In this document: in pieces, positions 60,655-64,000 of the stretch
How the letters are laid out: the number at the start of each line of letters is the position of its first letter
How positions within the stretch are numbered: position 1 is the first letter of the stretch
Assembly (NCBI GenBank): GCA_005406025.1
Contig: BGZK01000741.1
Span: 1-64,000, forward strand
Length of the DNA: 64,000 nt
Origin: Eumeta japonica
Lineage: Eukaryota; Arthropoda; Insecta; Lepidoptera; Psychidae
Direction of reading: 5' to 3'
Translations under genes and position numbers: made by a program
The notes under the pieces: generated by a model
Seen by the model: only the letters and a program-made list of their open reading frames with translations
Told to the model about the DNA's origin: nothing
The model's database searches: none

Positions 60655-61885
60655 AATGAAAAATTCTAAAATGATTATGAAAGGAATTTATTGTTTTTCA
60701 AGATATTCTCCGATAGCATAAATGTACTTTCTCATATGAATAATCCAATTTCAAAAACATTTGTGACACTCCACCTTGGTCAACTCGGAAACTGTTTTTT
60801 ATACTGTTTGACAGACTTTTCTGATGATGAAAATCGTTGACAGCGTAATTGGTTCTTGATTTTCGCGAACAAACAAGTCACGTGGTTCTAGGTTGGGATT
60901 GTACGTAGGATTGTTGATAAGTTCTAAGTTTTTCTCGTTCAAAAATTTATTTGTCTACTTGTCCGCGTTAGAACTGGCATTGCCGCGGTTCAAGATGATA
61001 CGACGTTTGCAGTTATTTTTACGGTGTTCGTCAATAATTTCTGCTAAACAAATGGTCGTGTACCAATCACTATTCACGGTACGACAATCCTTTAAAGCGA
61101 TAGTAGCCACGTGATCAGTTTTATAAAAAAGAAGCAATCATCCGCTTAGACGTATTTCGCTTTGGTTGGTTTCGGCTCATCTCGATAGACTCGTACAGTC
61201 GATCACTGCTTTGTTTTGGGGCCATAGGAATAAATCTACGTTTCATCACCAATAACTATGGTCCTAAAGCAAATTTAACGTCCTTCTTTCAATCTGGTAA
61301 ATATTGCATTGCACCAAGTGACGCGATCCGTTTTTTGAGCCACAGTCAAATTATGTGGGATCCACTGCGAGCACTGCTTTTTCATACCAAAATCTATGTG
61401 TAGGATTGACTGTGTTTCTAAGGATGCTCAAATCTCAAGGTAGGTCACGTGCCTGTCTGTTTCGATCATACAGCGCACAGCATCGATGTTTTTGTTGTTC
61501 ACAGCGGTGGACGGACGACCATCACGAAATTCGTCACTAAGATTGACACGACCGCACTTGAATTCTGTAAACCAGTTATAAATAAATAGTCGTCTTGCGT
61601 GGTGCTTCATCGCCAAAAGCGATCGCCGGAAGCCGAAGCTGTTGAGCTGACAAATTATATTTAAAATCGTAGAAAATCATTCTAGGATCAGAAGAAAATT
61701 TTCACGACTAAAATCCATAGAGATAAAAACGCGCAATTTTAAAATAACGCAACAATATAAAAATAATTGACAGTTAAATGAAACAAACTGCATTCTACAG
61801 CCAAAAAGTTCCATTTTCAAATGTAGTAATTGATATTTAAATTTTGTTTATGTATGTGGCCATTTCCAGAAACTTATATTGCGCC
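60655..61885 (-). pseudogene. Mariner-family transposase, decayed copy B
   Basis: - strand blocks in order are HHARRLFIYNWFTEFKCGRV, then NLSDEFRDGRPSTAVNNKNI and DAVRCMIETDRHVTYLEI (61610-61430). Then IVIGDET followed by a stop at the expected Trp and IYSYGPKTK (near 61260-61215), YRDEPKPTK-like, and DHVATIALKDCRTVNSDWYT (about 61120-61060). Last comes RRIILNRGNASSNADK, where the second catalytic Asp is Gly. The helix-turn-helix half is well preserved; the catalytic half is broken. More intact than copy A. Confidence 0.85.
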
Positions 61886-62985
61886 CCGCGTATAACAGCG
61901 ACAAAAGGTAATAAATACAATACTACTTATATTTGCGAACGCGATATAACAAGCACTTTATCATTTTATTATCACGTCAAGTTCTATTGTTCGTCCAATG
62001 TGAAATTTAATTTATGAAAATGAACGTCTTTAAGCGCGTCTGATTCTCACTTCTCTGGTTTTTTTTTTATTGCGTACATCAATATTAGCGTTGTCATTTT
62101 TTCACTCCGTGAATATATTAAAAACCTTCAATTTAATGTTATAAAATAAAATAATTGTTTATTGATTTACAGCTTACATTAAATTGCATTTATGTTAAAT
62201 CAAGTCAGAATTTTAAAGTTTGTCCTGATAATGTTTTCGACTAGCTTGTATCTTATGGCAAGTGATATTTCTTTCAACCATGATCCAATTTTCGATTATA
62301 ATGCTGTTTTGTCAGAATTACAGATTTGTTTATAATTATAGTACCAAAAGAATCTTTTTCTAGAATAAAAAGTGTGTAAAGATTACATCAAACTGTCGTT
62401 TTGTTTTTTGAATAAAAGGAAGACAAACCAACAGACACACTTTCTTATTTATAATATTAGTTAGGATAAACTTCCGAAATTTAATTCGTATTAGGTATAA
62501 TGCAACAACCTATGCACGTATTTGTGATTACAAAGCGAAATCATTAACGCCTTAGTTCGTGTTGTGTCAACATTCAAAATACTAAGCGGAGTAACCGGGT
62601 ACTTTTACTTGCATTTAATTCTATTATTGTAGCTAATTAATGAAATGATTGATTACAAAAATTGATTACGATTTGCAATTACAAAACAAGTGTGGATTAC
62701 CTATACCTGAACACTATCGAAGGAGTCTCGTGTAAGATTATTAATATCACGTTCTGTTACGTCATCAATGCATTGTTGATTCATCGTCGAGTAATCTTTA
62801 AGTGTACGGTTTTGTAGTACTATTTACTTACTTGCTTATTTTTTTGTTTAATTTATTTTGTTCCGGTTTTAAATTGAAGTGTAATAAAGTCTAAACGTAA
62901 TTACAAATACCCAATCAAGACAGATTTAGAAGCTATTTCAAATTCGCCGCTTTTTTTTAACGAATGGTGATCTTTTCTCGAGGAG
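61886..62985. other. Intergenic, no gene recognised
   Basis: AT-rich. aaaggaagacaaaccaacag, then ttataatattagttagga at 62416-62465 is an ordinary LINE-like 3' end word. Nothing else assigned. Confidence 0.4.
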
Positions 62986-62992
62986 TCTCAGA

Positions 62993-63245
62993 AGTGGTGG
63001 TAGCTCAGTGGCTTAGACCGTCATCTTGAAATCGGACGGTATCGTATTCGATCCTGACCTCTAAAGAACCAATCTATACGTTCTCAATTCAGATCAAATC
63101 AACCCACTCGCTCAGTGCTCCGTAGTACGCGTTAAGCAGTTGGTTCCGGATATTGTCTTTGTATTAGCGTGGACGGTCGTTAGCGGTCACCGATCGTGGA
63201 GCACTCTAAGCGCCAGTCCCTCAATCTGAAATAAGGAGATTGTGG
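62993..63245 (+). repeat. tRNA-derived SINE candidate
   Basis: ggtagctcagtggcttagac (63000-63019) fits a pol III A box and gtattcgatcctg (63045-63057) a diverged B box at about tRNA spacing. The acceptor stem does not pair, so it is not a functional tRNA. The following 180 bases (gttggttccggatattgtct, then tagcggtcaccgatcgtgga) would be the SINE body. No A-tail is obvious. Confidence 0.45.
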
Positions 63246-64000
63246 GATTGCGTACACCGGTGGTGGGATGATCGAACCGGACACGAGCATACTTTTTGAG
63301 TGCTATACCCATCGATTTCGACTGTCAATTAGCGCAATAAATCGCTCTCGACTCTCGGCCTGAGGTCACGGTTCACGTTGTTACATCAGACATTTTGAGC
63401 TAACGTCGCTCCCCAAACGCACCGCAAGTATTATCGAGAGCGAACTTAAATAACGCGAACTTCAAACTTTCACGGCGTCGTGTACAGAGCTTAGTGAGTG
63501 AATTACGGCATAACTTTAAAGTTCACGTCCGCATAAATTTCAAGGGTTAACAATCAATATACTATAGCGCTGACGGGCTGAAGATGTTACTTGTTTTGAG
63601 ATTCATTAGGTCAATATAGGTATATTCTAAATGATTAATTAGAGAATGGATGTGAGGTCTGTTAAAAAAATAAATCTAATTGCACAAACAAGGTGCATTT
63701 ACACTAAAATATTGTGTCGTTTATGGTCTTTTTTTAGACCGAATTACAAAAAAATATGTAAATTCTAGTTTTGATATCTAAATAGAAAAGCATAGAATTA
63801 TAACGTCGAACAAAATGTTCATTCGTGACACATAACTCACACAAATGTAAATGCGGATATACGACATATTTCTAAACCAAATAAATCTCTTACAAAGGAC
63901 TTTATTTTTTTTAGATGTAATTACGGATGACAATGTTATTTCTTAACCGAGAAGAAAGAAAGAGAAAGAATGAAGACACTCGTTGATGACCGAAAGAGAA
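63246..64000. other. Intergenic to the window end
   Basis: 63250-63540 is GC-richer (cgatcgaaccggacacgagc-like and gctcgttc-free), possibly more of the SINE or another repeat. Beyond 63560 it is AT-rich with no frame. Confidence 0.35.

Noticed and set aside
63000..63060. Functional tRNA gene
   Set aside because: Box-like words are present but the acceptor stem does not pair and the B box is off consensus.

Overview
The window is AT-rich eukaryotic DNA, most likely from a moth or butterfly. The clues are a spliced gene with GT-AG introns whose protein matches the animal ARHGAP19 / Drosophila RhoGAP54D family, plus decayed jockey, RTE-like and mariner elements and many short diverged repeats of the sort that fill lepidopteran genomes. 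The species call is inference; nothing bacterial or viral is seen.

Only one convincing host gene is present. Nine exons on the + strand from 16115 to 29110 join in frame into an 862-residue Rho GTPase-activating protein. It has an N-terminal RhoGAP domain, the conserved ARHGAP19 helical/basic block and a long acidic, serine-rich tail with Cdk-type sites and a KEN box. Its introns carry repeats: a LINE-like tail in intron 2, a 1.64-kb long-TIR element in intron 4, and an RTE 3' end with other repeats in intron 5.

Upstream (1-16000) lie diverged tandem repeats (2.37-2.87 kb, 3.5-4.35 kb), a 0.75-kb TIR element (6.63 kb), a 0.9-kb foldback palindrome (7.68-8.59 kb), a 5'-truncated but still open jockey-type retrotransposon with a 13-bp target duplication (10.17-11.70 kb), the first copy of a 0.9-kb TIR family (13.26 kb), and a broken transposon-associated gene (15.05-15.65 kb).

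Downstream (29.3-64 kb) I see no clear host gene. It holds LINE-like tails, a tandem array at 33.5-34.35 kb, two more copies of the 0.9-kb TIR family (35.8 and 43.06 kb), a hairpin MITE (42.35 kb), RTE remnants (45.0 and 47.2 kb), two inactivated mariner copies on the - strand (48.7 and 60.66 kb), a 111-bp minisatellite of about nine units (57.67-58.65 kb) and a tRNA-like SINE head (63.0 kb). A few short open stretches could be exon fragments but cannot be assigned.
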